64,000 bases of DNA from Gammaproteobacteria bacterium (GTDB lineage: Bacteria > Pseudomonadota > Gammaproteobacteria > Acidiferrobacterales > SZUA-150), in the NCBI GenBank assembly GCA_029880545.1, contig JAOUOD010000002.1, positions 326,767 through 390,766 on the forward strand, given 5' to 3'. Under the pieces are notes generated by a model. It worked only from the letters and a program-made list of their open reading frames with translations. It was not told the DNA's origin and did not search any database. The stretch's first letter is position 1. The number at the start of each line of letters is the position of its first letter. Of this stretch, positions 53,381 to 62,841 are shown piece by piece. A program made the position numbers and the translations under genes.

Positions 53381-54688
53381 TTAATGCATGGCTTTACTCG
53401 AACCCGGGTCAACAGCGGTATCAATTTCTACCCGGTTTCGACCATTATGCTTGGCACGATACATGGCCCGATCTGCACGATCAATCAAATCGGCAATGGA
53501 TTCGCCCGGACGATAAAGAGTCAAGCCTGCTGAAAACGTCGGTACCGCAATCCGTCCACCCTTGTGCTCCAGGATTTCGTCGACGATAACTTCAGCAGCC
53601 TTTTCCAGGGCACGCACTGCGCCGGTCTCGTCGGTACTTGGCAACAGAATGGAAAACTCCTCGCCGCCGTAGCGCGCAACCATGTCGTAATGACGAAAGA
53701 TAGACAACGGCCTGGCAGCGTACCACTTGAGCACATCATCACCGGCGGAGTGCCCATACTCATCGTTTACATCCTTGAAGTTATCGAGATCAATCAATGC
53801 CAGCGCCAGCGGCGTACCGTAGCGTTGCGCCCTGCCAATCTCGTCTTCCAACCGACGCATAAATGCCCGGCGATTGGGCAGGCTGGTAAAATCATCGGTC
53901 AGGCTCAATAACCTGACCTTGTTCAGCTCATCGCGCAGGTTCTCGCTGCTCGACCTGATCAGGCTCATGTATTCCCAGGATCCGGCCAGTCTCGACTGAA
54001 GCACACGTTGACCATCAAGCAATTCCCGGGTACCGCCAATCAGTATCTGTTTCAGCTGCTCAAGCTCATCAACACTGTCGAGCGATTCCAGCGCTGCCAG
54101 CTCGGTCTGCAGCAATGCGCCGAACTCCTTGTTCTGGGCCATGGCTTCGCGCGCCTCATTTTCCAGCGCATCCTGTATACGCTCGATCTCGCTTCGCTTC
54201 TGATCAAGATGATGCCGGTAGGCCGTGTTCACGCGACGCTCCACGTTCGGCGTCGACTCATAGACTTTCACACCCGGCTGCGGTGGTAACCCGACTTCGG
54301 CACCGGAATCAACCGGCTTGGTCGGCACATCCATGCCTTTTTTCAATGACGCCAGCTGTGCCACCAGCTGTTCCGGGTCGGCGCACCCAGTCATGAGTTG
54401 CTGTAAACCTGTCGGGGATTTTGTATAGAGATCGCGGGCGCGGATCAGCCGGGCATTCATCTCCAGCAAGGCATCCGCGTTTGATTGATCCTGGCAGGAT
54501 TCAAGAAGAAACGAAAACAACATGCCGTGCGCGCGGTCTGTCAGAACCCTGGCCTGCTGCCAGTCCTGCAATACGCGATGCAGCTGATCGTAGACACTGG
54601 CGCCCGCGGCCGTATGCTTTAACGATTCAAGCATCTCAGCCAGTTGCTGCCAGTGTGAGTCAGTCGATGTGGTGGTGTTATCTGTCAA
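53381..54688 (-). CDS. Cytoplasmic diguanylate cyclase
   Basis: A 435-residue protein if translation starts at TTG 54688, which has AGGGA eight bases upstream; an ATG at 54739 is possible. No membrane segment was seen. The N-terminal 260 residues are helical and may sense a signal or dimerise. The GGDEF domain has ARYGGEEFSILLPS and a complete I-site RHYD five residues before it, so product feedback inhibition is expected. It precedes the PilZ gene in the same direction. Confidence 0.88.
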   Translation of the reverse strand: MTDNTTTSTDSHWQQLAEMLESLKHTAAGASVYDQLHRVLQDWQQARVLTDRAHGMLFSFLLESCQDQSNADALLEMNARLIRARDLYTKSPTGLQQLMTGCADPEQLVAQLASLKKGMDVPTKPVDSGAEVGLPPQPGVKVYESTPNVERRVNTAYRHHLDQKRSEIERIQDALENEAREAMAQNKEFGALLQTELAALESLDSVDELEQLKQILIGGTRELLDGQRVLQSRLAGSWEYMSLIRSSSENLRDELNKVRLLSLTDDFTSLPNRRAFMRRLEDEIGRAQRYGTPLALALIDLDNFKDVNDEYGHSAGDDVLKWYAARPLSIFRHYDMVARYGGEEFSILLPSTDETGAVRALEKAAEVIVDEILEHKGGRIAVPTFSAGLTLYRPGESIADLIDRADRAMYRAKHNGRNRVEIDTAVDPGSSKAMH

Positions 54689-54894
54689 TGCATTTTCCCT
54701 GATCAAGATAATGAGACCCCACCTCGAACCCTGATCCATGCCTCGGTCCAGCATCAACTTTACCCGAGGCTGCTAACAAATAACAAACCCATTTTACGCG
54801 TCGCGACCAGGTTCGCGGGCCAGAAAAACTGCATACCCAAACAATCAATCGCTTACATTATTATTCTAGAAACAAGGTGAATACCCGTTTCTGA

Positions 54895-55716
54895 TTAATA
54901 CTGCACCCTGACACGATATCCGCCAAACTTGCGGATATTCAAAACCCCGGAATTGAGAATCAAATACTGTCCTTTGATACCCTGAAGTACACCCGAAACC
55001 TCGGCGGTCTTGTCAAAGTTATGCGCCTTGACCTTGTCCGGATAGGTTGTTACCGGGTAATTGAGTACAACTGGCTCCGGCAACAACGCGCTGACCGCTT
55101 CATCACCAAAACGGCTGCGAATACCTGATACCAGTCCATTGGCCAGGGCCAGGACGCGTTCACGTTCAGAAACCATATCGACCTGTTCCGGCTGACTCTT
55201 GAGCATGCGACGCCAGTCAGTCTTGTCATTCAGGTACTGTTTCAGCCCATCTTCCAATAAACCCGAATAATACCGCTGTGATACCTGGAAAAGCGGGATA
55301 GCCTGGACCGCGCCCTGGTCGATCCAGCGAGTGGGAATTTGTGACTGCCGGGTAATACCCACCTTTAGACCGGAAGAGTTAGCCAAGTAGACCACGTGCG
55401 GCTGCATACAATTATCTTCCGCCCATGCCGGTTCACGGCAGGTACCCTCGGCATGATGGCATTGTTCCGGCTTGATGATGCAACTGTCGCAACTGGCCAG
55501 GCTGCGGAAGCACGGGAAACAATGACCCTGGTTGAAGCTCTTGCCGGTTTTGCGACCACAGGAGACACAATGAATGTCGCCGGTAAATTGGAAACTGATT
55601 TCCCTGCCAATCAAGGCATTCATGTCGACAAGCTGATCGCCGACCGGCAGAACATAATTGACTGGCTCGGACAGTTCCGAGCGCATCTTTCTCAAATCAC
55701 CTACAACTTCAGGCAC
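54895..55716 (-). CDS. DUF2797 zinc-binding protein
   Basis: A product of 273 residues with several CxxC pairs (CVSCGRKTG, CFPCFRS, CDSCI) and a stretch HVVYLANSSGLKVGITRQSQIPTRWIDQGA that resembles a GIY-YIG nuclease core. This is the DUF2797 family, of unknown role. The start is set at GTG 55716 because GGAGG is seven bases upstream; TTG at 55722 is an alternative. It has no partner on the same strand nearby. Confidence 0.8.
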   Translation of the reverse strand: MPEVVGDLRKMRSELSEPVNYVLPVGDQLVDMNALIGREISFQFTGDIHCVSCGRKTGKSFNQGHCFPCFRSLASCDSCIIKPEQCHHAEGTCREPAWAEDNCMQPHVVYLANSSGLKVGITRQSQIPTRWIDQGAVQAIPLFQVSQRYYSGLLEDGLKQYLNDKTDWRRMLKSQPEQVDMVSERERVLALANGLVSGIRSRFGDEAVSALLPEPVVLNYPVTTYPDKVKAHNFDKTAEVSGVLQGIKGQYLILNSGVLNIRKFGGYRVRVQY

Positions 55717-55722
55717 TTCCAA

Positions 55723-56193
55723 TCCTCCGGTTTGTTCAGGTGCAAGTGTACCAGCTCGAGGCCAAAAATCCTGTCAGCCAAATCCCCGCCCGGGCGCTAT
55801 TGCCGATAGAGGCTGGAGCATGACTATCAAAGCTGTCTCGATCGGGCTGCCGGGCAGCTGCTTGCCTGGTCCATATACAGATTCTCGCTGAATTGAGGAA
55901 CGCCTCACGATTGATGCAACAGCGCACAAGGCCGGATGCCCGCGGTGATCGTATCAGTCAGGCAGGGCCATCACAGTGAAACATTGATTGATCCTGCTCA
56001 CCATATCCGCGTGCCGCATAACCGGTCATATCGTCATCAACGCTGCCGGGCACGATCAGAGCGATGCGCCGGATATTGTTTACGATACCTGCCCATATTG
56101 CCGGGATGACGTTGAAATACGACTGGTAATTGCAGTCACACTCTGTTATTGCGTAGACTATAATCTTACCGATCACACAGACGGAGTAGAAGA
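55723..56193. other. 471-base region without a gene
   Basis: No convincing coding sequence was seen on either strand. TATAAT at 56159-56164 is a likely -10 for the gene at 56194, although no -35 at 17 bases fits well. Confidence 0.45.
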
Positions 56194-56493
56194 ATGGCTG
56201 AAACCGTAGACGAACTGACCATAGAGTATACCGAGGATGGTCAGGTGGTAACCAAGGAGCTGGACAAAAAAGTGCTTACCAAGGGTGCGTGGTCAACCAT
56301 CATGTATCGCTACCAGGACTGGAATCGCCAGAAACAGGAATACGGGCCGGACAAATACTCGATCCGCCGTTACCAGAAGCGCAATGGCCAGTACATGCAG
56401 AAATCCAAGTTCAATATTTCCAGTGCCGACCAGGCCAGGCAAATAATCGAGGCGCTGCAGGGCTGGATCGGGGAACCCGGCGACAAGGAATAA
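56194..56493 (+). CDS. Conserved small protein of unknown function
   Basis: A 99-residue soluble product with GGAG eight bases upstream of the ATG. It has a compact look: an N-terminal acidic strand (ELTIEYTEDGQVVTKELDKK), a W-rich middle (GAWSTIMYRYQDWNRQKQEYGPDKYSIRRYQKRNGQYMQKSKFNISS) and a C-terminal helix. Similar small proteins with this RYQKR...KFNISSA wording occur in other bacteria, without a known role. A hairpin lies between it and the convergent ABC permease gene. Confidence 0.65.
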   Translation: MAETVDELTIEYTEDGQVVTKELDKKVLTKGAWSTIMYRYQDWNRQKQEYGPDKYSIRRYQKRNGQYMQKSKFNISSADQARQIIEALQGWIGEPGDKE

Positions 56494-56502
56494 CCCGATA
56501 TA

Positions 56503-56530
56503 CCCGGAGGTCAGCAGGCCCGCCTCCGGG
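56503..56530. terminator. Possible bidirectional terminator hairpin
   Basis: CCCGGAGG (56503-56510) pairs perfectly with CCTCCGGG (56523-56530). It sits between convergent gene ends but has no T-tract. Confidence 0.35.
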
Positions 56531-56538
56531 CAACAGGC

Positions 56539-59019
56539 TTATACATTACCGAGTATGGACAACGGCGACCTGGACAACACCTTCCTGCCGGCAACATAAC
56601 CAGAGATCATCATTGTCAAGGCACCGGCCACCGGGGCAATCAACCATACCTGCCACTTGAAGACATGATCAATATCGAACACCTGGCTGTACAGCATGTA
56701 TAAAATTGCCTCGTTGGACAGGGCCGCGAGCGTACCTGCAGCCAGGCCCAGCAATGCCAGTTCTGCCAGCAAGCCGGAGCGTAATTGCCGACGACTGGCC
56801 CCCATTACCCGCATCAGCGCATTTTCACGCATACGCGAATCCATGGTTGCCTGAAGCGATGCAATCAGCACAATAATGCTGGCAACAAGAATAAATACCA
56901 GCATGTATTCGATAGCGCGGGTTACCTGCACAAGAATCTCGCGCACCTTGACCATGATGGACTCCAGTTCCAGCACCGATACTGCCGGGTACTCACGCGC
57001 CAGTTGTCGCAACAGGCTGCGCCTCTCCACGGGCATGTAAAAACTGGTCATCCAGGTTGCCGGTTGATCATCAATAATGCCGGGCGGAAACATCATGTAG
57101 AAATTCGGTTTGAAAGATTCCCATTGCACCTTGCGCAGGCTGAGCACTTCGACGTCAAATTGCTGGCCGGCGATGGAAAAGCGCAATTGATCACCGATGT
57201 TAATGCCCAGGCGCTTGGCCAGTTTTGATTCCACCGATACCCACGGCTTGCCGGTTTCATCACTGCGCCACCAGCGCCCTGCCGCCAGCTTGTTATCCTC
57301 ACGCAGCGTTTCGGAATACGTCAGGTTCAGTTCCCGGTGCAGTGAATTGTCTGTCTGCGCTTCCTTGGATACCGCCGTGGTCACCGACTTGTTGTTGATG
57401 TGTGTCATTCGACCCCGGATCATGGGATACAGTTGCGTGGTGGCGATCCCGTGCGTTTCAAAAAACCGCGTTATCGCCTCGACCCGATCGGGCACGATGT
57501 TCACCAGGAAATAATTGGGCGCATCATCGGGCAATTGCGACTTCCAGGTATCAATCAGATCGGTGCGCACCATGGCGGTGTTGACCAGGGCAAGAAACAC
57601 AATGGCAAACGCCAGCACCTGGCCGATGCTCAGGCGCATCTGCCTGAGCAACCGGTTAATACCGAACCGCCACGATGCACCGGCGAGATAGCGTGCACGT
57701 CCACTGATGCGCAATAACAACCAGGCAACAATACCCAGCAATGCCACCATTAACAGCGCACCAAGCAGGATGATTAACGCCAGCTTCAGGGTACCGGCCA
57801 TGATCCACATCAATATCAATACACAGGCCAGTGCCAGGCCATAACCGGCCCAGGCCGATACCGGTGCCGGCAACAGATCACGGCGCAGTACGCGCAAGGG
57901 CGTGACCCGGCCAAGCACAATAAACGGCGGCAGCGCAAAACCGATGAGCACGGCAAGACCGGTCAACATGCCGGAGAATAATGGCACTGCTGAAATTGCC
58001 GGGATTTGTCCCGGAATGATTTCACTCAACACCGCGAACAGGCCTGCCTGGATGAATACACCGGCCAGCACACCCGCAGAAGAACCGATCAGTCCGGCGA
58101 ACAGCGCCAGGCCGGCAAACACCATCAGCACCTGCTTGCGCCGGGCACCAAAACAACGCAGCAGCGCGGCGACATCATAATGACGCCGCGCATAACGACT
58201 GGCGGACATGGCAATGGCAACACCGGACAGCACAATCGCCATCAAGCCCATCAATGACAGAAACCGTTGCGCGCGCACCAGCGCATTGCCCAGGGCCGGT
58301 TGCCCTTCCTGCACATCAACCAATTGCTGCCCGGGCTCCATCGAACGCCGCATTTGTTCAGCCAGCGCGCGTACGGATTTTTCATTGCCGGCAAACAGGT
58401 ACTGGTAGGTAACCCGGCTGCCGGGCTGCACTATACCGGTTGATGCCACGTCAGCACTGTTAATCAATACTCTTGGTGCAATGCCAAAAAAGTTTCCGCC
58501 CTGGCCCGGCTCAAAGGTAATCGTCCTGGTAATACGGAATTTCCTGTATCCCACATCAATGCTGTCACCCACCGACAACTGCAGAGCGACCAGCAGTCGC
58601 GGGTGCACCCATGTCTCGCCGGTTGATGGCACGCCATCAAGACTCGTTTCAGTGCCGTAGAGCTGATCGCTTCCCTTTAGTGCGCCGTACAGTGGATAGG
58701 TACCGGATACCGCCTTGATGCTGACCAATTGTGATTCATTACCATGGAAGATCACGGTAGGAAATGTCATGGCATCGGCGGCACGAATACCCGGCCTGGT
58801 ATACGCGGTAACATCAGAAGGCTGCGCACCGGTCAACACCAGGTCGGCGCCCAGTACTTCGTTGGACTGCATGATCATGGCGCGGTACAGCCGGTCTGAG
58901 AACAGGTGCAACGAGGTACTGATACCGGTTGCCACCAGCAATGCCGCCATCAATACACGCATCTCTCCCGAGCGCCACTCGCGACGAAAGAAGCGCCAGG
59001 CAAACCCGGGCACATTCAT
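56539..59019 (-). CDS. ybbP: FtsX-type ABC transporter permease (YbbP-like)
   Basis: An 826-residue inner-membrane protein with two FtsX repeats: the N-terminal one has helices at about 25-45 and three more around residues 260-400, and the C-terminal one has three helices near 710-820. The periplasmic domain between contains the MacB-like region. It is partner of the ATP-binding protein whose gene overlaps it by four bases. The YbbAP complex and relatives act on lipids or lipoproteins; the substrate is not known here. Confidence 0.9.
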   Translation of the reverse strand: MNVPGFAWRFFRREWRSGEMRVLMAALLVATGISTSLHLFSDRLYRAMIMQSNEVLGADLVLTGAQPSDVTAYTRPGIRAADAMTFPTVIFHGNESQLVSIKAVSGTYPLYGALKGSDQLYGTETSLDGVPSTGETWVHPRLLVALQLSVGDSIDVGYRKFRITRTITFEPGQGGNFFGIAPRVLINSADVASTGIVQPGSRVTYQYLFAGNEKSVRALAEQMRRSMEPGQQLVDVQEGQPALGNALVRAQRFLSLMGLMAIVLSGVAIAMSASRYARRHYDVAALLRCFGARRKQVLMVFAGLALFAGLIGSSAGVLAGVFIQAGLFAVLSEIIPGQIPAISAVPLFSGMLTGLAVLIGFALPPFIVLGRVTPLRVLRRDLLPAPVSAWAGYGLALACVLILMWIMAGTLKLALIILLGALLMVALLGIVAWLLLRISGRARYLAGASWRFGINRLLRQMRLSIGQVLAFAIVFLALVNTAMVRTDLIDTWKSQLPDDAPNYFLVNIVPDRVEAITRFFETHGIATTQLYPMIRGRMTHINNKSVTTAVSKEAQTDNSLHRELNLTYSETLREDNKLAAGRWWRSDETGKPWVSVESKLAKRLGINIGDQLRFSIAGQQFDVEVLSLRKVQWESFKPNFYMMFPPGIIDDQPATWMTSFYMPVERRSLLRQLAREYPAVSVLELESIMVKVREILVQVTRAIEYMLVFILVASIIVLIASLQATMDSRMRENALMRVMGASRRQLRSGLLAELALLGLAAGTLAALSNEAILYMLYSQVFDIDHVFKWQVWLIAPVAGALTMMISGYVAGRKVLSRSPLSILGNV

Positions 59020-59726
59020 TTGTTTGTTCCCTGGCGAAGCAACTGGCCGCCTTCAAGCTCAATGAAGCGATCGCATTGCCCGGCCAGCGCCGGATCGTGC
59101 GTTACCAGTACCAGCGTCGTGCCGACCTGCCGGTTCAACTCAAACAGCAATTCAATAATATGGTGACCGGTTGCGGTATCAAGATTGCCGGTAGGCTCAT
59201 CGGCAAACAGTATCTGCGGATGCGAGGCAAACGCCCGGGCGATGGCCACGCGCTGTTGTTCACCGCCGGACAACTGGTTCGGGTAGTGATTCACGCGCGA
59301 TGTCAGCCCGACTCGCTGCAACCATTGCGCCGCCTCGGCAGCCGGATCCGGGTTACCGGCCAGTTCCAGTGGCAACATCACATTTTCCATGGCTGTCAGG
59401 GAATCGATCAACTGGAACGACTGAAACACAAAACCAACGCGGTTACTGCGCAGCGCCGCACGCCCGTCTTCATCAAGCGCTGCCAATGACTGGCCATCCA
59501 GGCTGATATCACCCTCCGTCGCCAGATCCAGCCCGGCCAGCAAGCCAATCAACGTGGACTTGCCCGAGCCGGAGGCGCCGACAATGGCAACACTCTCGCC
59601 ACCGGCAATCTCGAGGTCAATGCCCTTGAGTATTGTCAGTGCACCGGACGCCGTTTCCACTTGTTTGCCCAAACCCGAGGCCGTTATGATTGACTCACGA
59701 TTCTGTTGTACAGTCATGGTATGCAT
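59016..59726 (-). CDS. ybbA: ABC transporter ATP-binding protein (YbbA-like)
   Basis: A 236-residue ATPase of the LolD/MacB type. Walker [11 protein letters not shown], the signature [14 protein letters not shown] and Walker [13 protein letters not shown] are intact. GGAG is placed three bases before the ATG at 59726. It overlaps the permease start by four bases, and its own start overlaps that of divergent tesA by six bases, the arrangement seen in E. coli. Confidence 0.95.
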   Translation of the reverse strand: MHTMTVQQNRESIITASGLGKQVETASGALTILKGIDLEIAGGESVAIVGASGSGKSTLIGLLAGLDLATEGDISLDGQSLAALDEDGRAALRSNRVGFVFQSFQLIDSLTAMENVMLPLELAGNPDPAAEAAQWLQRVGLTSRVNHYPNQLSGGEQQRVAIARAFASHPQILFADEPTGNLDTATGHHIIELLFELNRQVGTTLVLVTHDPALAGQCDRFIELEGGQLLRQGTNK

Positions 59727-60371
59727 TTACTCCGGAAAATACTGCTCTCGTTGTTCCTGGTTGCAATAATTGCCTTTTCAGGCGCCAATGGCAATGCCGC
59801 AACCGACGATAAGCGCATTGCCAAGGCGCGCACGGTATTGGTGGTCGGTGACAGCCTTAGCGCGGCATACGGAATTGACGCCAGGTCAGGCTGGGTATCG
59901 CTGCTGCAGAAACGCCTGGCATCCCTCGATACGAGATATACGGTAATCAACGCCAGTATCACTGGCGATACCACGGCGGGCGGTCGCAACCGCATGCCGA
60001 ATTTGCTGAAGACATACAAACCGTCGATAGTGATCATTGAACTGGGGGCTAATGACGGACTTCGCGGCCTGCCGCTCGATCAAATGAAACAGAATATCGC
60101 GAAAATGATACGCATGGCGCAACAATCGGGTGTAAAGGTTGTGCTGGCCGGGGTGCGGATTCCGCCCAACTACGGACCGCAATATACACAAGGCTTTCGC
60201 CAGAATTTCGAATCACTGGCCAAGCAACACAAAACCGTTTTTATACCTTTCCTGCTCAAAGACGTGGCGGAAAATCCCCGGCTTATGCAGGACGACAACT
60301 ACCATCCCAATGAGCAGGCTCAAGTTGTCATTCTTGAGAATGTCTGGGTGCAGCTGGAACAGCTGTTGTAA
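59721..60371 (+). CDS. tesA: TesA, GDSL-family thioesterase/lysophospholipase
   Basis: A 216-residue periplasmic esterase. It has a Sec signal (LLRKILLSLFLVAIIAFSGANGNA). The catalytic serine is S45 in VVGDSLSAAYGI (block I), with GANDG (block III) and DNYHPNEQAQ (block V) giving Asp and His. It hydrolyses acyl-CoA esters and lysophospholipids in relatives. Start at 59721 chosen because it matches family length; a TTG at 59706 is unlikely. Confidence 0.94.
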   Translation: MHLLRKILLSLFLVAIIAFSGANGNAATDDKRIAKARTVLVVGDSLSAAYGIDARSGWVSLLQKRLASLDTRYTVINASITGDTTAGGRNRMPNLLKTYKPSIVIIELGANDGLRGLPLDQMKQNIAKMIRMAQQSGVKVVLAGVRIPPNYGPQYTQGFRQNFESLAKQHKTVFIPFLLKDVAENPRLMQDDNYHPNEQAQVVILENVWVQLEQLL

Positions 60372-60477
60372 ATCGAACATCAGGCCACGCTGTCGGCCAA
60401 GACCGCTTTACTGCATGACCTCAATTTCGGAACCCGTGTTATCAATCCGGCCCTCCCGGCAAGCGTGGGGGATAAAA

Positions 60478-60954
60478 CTACTTGAGGCGCCTGACCATGG
60501 TGCGGGAAATATCGACAAAGCCGTTTTGTTCATAAAACGTAATCGCACCGGCGTTCCAGTTGGCAACATTCAAGGCCAGTTGATCGGCGGATTCGGATTT
60601 CGCCCAGCTTTCCACCCAGGCAAATAACTGCGTAGCCACGCCGGAACGGCGCTCGGTCGCACTGACAACAACGGAGTTGATACGACAAATACGCTTGGGC
60701 ACCAGGAAACTGATGTGATGGTTGGTAATCAATATCGCGGATACAAAACCGATAACGGCATTGTCACGCAATGCCACAAACAACACACCATCTTCCGCTT
60801 CAATGGCCTGTTGCCACATGTCACGATCACGCGTCACATCATTTGCCGGAAGAAAATCCTGCGGTGCATGCTCATGATGCAGTGTGTTGATTTCGTCGGC
60901 TATACGACAAATGCCATCGAGATCGTCGATGGTCGCCGTGCGCACTGTGATCAT
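60478..60954 (-). CDS. GNAT-family N-acetyltransferase
   Basis: A 158-residue acetyltransferase. The acetyl-CoA motif is RRSGVATQLFAWVESWA and the fold ends with LALNVANWNAGAITFYEQNGFVDISRTM. The substrate could be an amine, peptide or antibiotic; neighbours do not help. Single-domain, cytoplasmic. It lies 20 bases downstream of the EamA transporter gene. Confidence 0.84.
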   Translation of the reverse strand: MITVRTATIDDLDGICRIADEINTLHHEHAPQDFLPANDVTRDRDMWQQAIEAEDGVLFVALRDNAVIGFVSAILITNHHISFLVPKRICRINSVVVSATERRSGVATQLFAWVESWAKSESADQLALNVANWNAGAITFYEQNGFVDISRTMVRRLK

Positions 60955-60974
60955 GCCATCCCCATGACACTAAC

Positions 60975-61865
60975 CTAAGGCTGGACCGTTTTCTTCGCCA
61001 ACCAGTTATGCGAGAAGATTCTGCCAGTAGCCATGGCGGTGCCGAGAATAATAATGGCGCAGCCTGTCAGCATGCTCATGGTGACCTGCTCGCCAAGGAA
61101 CAGGTTGCCCCAGATCATGCCGAACACCGGGATCAGGAATGTCACCGTCGCGGTCTTGGGCACGCCCCAGACAGACACAAGACGGTAGTACAAAATAAAT
61201 GCAATGCCGGTGCAGGCAATGCCAAGCAAGGTAACGCTGATCCATGCCGCGTGACTGGCTTCGTGCGTCGGCCACATCCATAGAGCAAAGGGCAGCATGA
61301 CGGTAGCTGCAGTGATCTGCGTACCGGCCGAGATAGGCAAGGGATCAACGTGCGATACATAGCGCTTGGCGTAATTGGCCGATACGCCATAAGAGAACGA
61401 TGCAACAAGCGCGGCGGCAATAGCGATACCGGTTCCGCCCAGTGTCAGACCACCCTTGCCCCAGACCAGGACAATGACACCAATAAAACCAATGACCAGG
61501 CCCAGTACACCGGCATAGGTGAGTCGATCCTTGAGCCAGAAGAACGCGACCAGTGCCGCGAACATGGGCGTGGTGGCATTGATAATGGAGCCAAAGCCGG
61601 CGCTCAATACCAGCATGGCATAACCGAACAAGGCGAACGGGATGGCCGAGTTAAGCATGCCAACAACAAACAACGGTCGGATGTTGTTCCACATGGCTGC
61701 CTGCTTGCCCTTTACCATCAATAATCCGTAAAGAAACAGGCTGGCGATAATGACGCGCAATTCCAGCATGGCGATGGGGCCAAACTCCGGTGCGGCGATA
61801 CGAATAAACAGGAACGACGCCCCCCACAGCGCTGCAAGCAGGAGGAAATCAACAACATTGCGCAT
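60975..61865 (-). CDS. EamA/DMT-family transporter
   Basis: A 296-residue membrane protein with about ten hydrophobic segments in two EamA repeats. Repeat 1 begins FLLLAALWGASFLFIRIAAPEFGPI, and repeat 2 holds the segment after SYGVSANYAKRY. Such proteins export amino acids or metabolites. The gene is followed by the GNAT gene with a short gap, so they may be one operon. Confidence 0.86.
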   Translation of the reverse strand: MRNVVDFLLLAALWGASFLFIRIAAPEFGPIAMLELRVIIASLFLYGLLMVKGKQAAMWNNIRPLFVVGMLNSAIPFALFGYAMLVLSAGFGSIINATTPMFAALVAFFWLKDRLTYAGVLGLVIGFIGVIVLVWGKGGLTLGGTGIAIAAALVASFSYGVSANYAKRYVSHVDPLPISAGTQITAATVMLPFALWMWPTHEASHAAWISVTLLGIACTGIAFILYYRLVSVWGVPKTATVTFLIPVFGMIWGNLFLGEQVTMSMLTGCAIIILGTAMATGRIFSHNWLAKKTVQP

Positions 61866-61893
61866 AAGTTACTACTACCCGGCCGGAACGGCC

Positions 61894-62376
61894 CTAATCA
61901 CGGAAATTCTGGAACTGTAATGGAATGCCCAGTCCTGCTTCTTTTAGCATGGCAATGGCAGTTTGCAAGTCGTCGCGCTTCTTTCCGGTTACGCGCACCT
62001 GGTCACCCTGGATTGCCGCCTGCACTTTCATTTTCTCGTCCTTGATTTTCTTGACGATTTTCCTGCCGATTTCCTTGTCGATACCCTGCTTGACGGTAAT
62101 CTTCTGGTAGGCGCGCTTGCCGCGCTCCTCGGCCTCGCCGGCCTCGAAACACAGCAAATCAATACCGCGCTTGGAGGCCTTGTTGAAAAACACGTCCAGC
62201 ATCTGCTGCAACTGGAATTCACTGCCGGACTCCATGGAGATCACGTTATCGGCGTATTCAAACTTTGAGTCCGATCCCTTGAAGTCGAAGCGATTACCCA
62301 CTTCCCGGTTGGCCTGGTCAATGGCGTTATCCAGCTCGTGCATATCAATTTCGGATACCACGTCAAACGATGGCAT
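61894..62376 (-). CDS. YajQ-family nucleotide-binding protein
   Basis: A 160-residue protein of the YajQ (UPF0234) family. The family start MPSFDVVSEIDMHELDNAIDQANREVGNRFDFK and the segment KKIKDEKMKVQAAIQGDQVRVTGKKRDDLQ are nearly textbook. Some members bind cyclic di-GMP and act as co-regulators. AGGAGG precedes the ATG at 62376. Its presence adds to the cyclic di-GMP genes in this window. Confidence 0.92.
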   Translation of the reverse strand: MPSFDVVSEIDMHELDNAIDQANREVGNRFDFKGSDSKFEYADNVISMESGSEFQLQQMLDVFFNKASKRGIDLLCFEAGEAEERGKRAYQKITVKQGIDKEIGRKIVKKIKDEKMKVQAAIQGDQVRVTGKKRDDLQTAIAMLKEAGLGIPLQFQNFRD

Positions 62377-62514
62377 AGTTGCATCCTCCTGCCTGAATAC
62401 CTTTGATAGGGGTTCGCACACCCCGAATTGCTGCCTATACTATCAAAAGACGCCGCCCGCCATAAAAAGAATCCTTGTCACGAAGACACGCAAGCCCGTC
62501 ACCAGGATTGATCG

Positions 62515-62819
62515 CGCACCGCCCTCAAGCTGCTGACCGCGGGCACGCTGGGCGGCCTTGGCATCAGCGGCATGATTCAGCAGGTTTTGGCCATGGGCAA
62601 CCGCCCGATTCCCCAGGGCGTTGTTCGCGTTTCCGGCGCAGCCTGGATCAATGAACAACCGGCGCGGCCGGGCACCATGAAGCGCCTCGCTATATATATA
62701 AGAATAACCCTGACGGCCTGGTGACCAAGGCACCGATGATTAACCACACTGATGATGAATTGTCCATGCTGGAAGGGCTGGTGAATCGCCAGCCGCCGTT
62801 TGACGAGGCCAGCTACTGA
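62515..62819 (+). pseudogene. Remnant of a FecR-like gene broken by a frameshift
   Basis: In frame 1, 62515-62724 encodes LKLLTAGTLGGLGISGMIQQV followed by GNRPIPQGVVRVSGAAWINEQPARPG, which looks like the start of a FecR-domain protein (signal-like helix, then the G..VNG.PA..G element). At a (TA)5 tract (62691-62700) the sense shifts to another frame, which continues to a stop at 62819 with GLVTKAPMINHTDDELSMLEGLVNRQPPFDEASY. No start codon leads the first part. This is a decayed gene or the joining of two gene fragments. Confidence 0.55.
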
Positions 62820-62841
62820 GAGCGACTATCCGGTTCGACGC

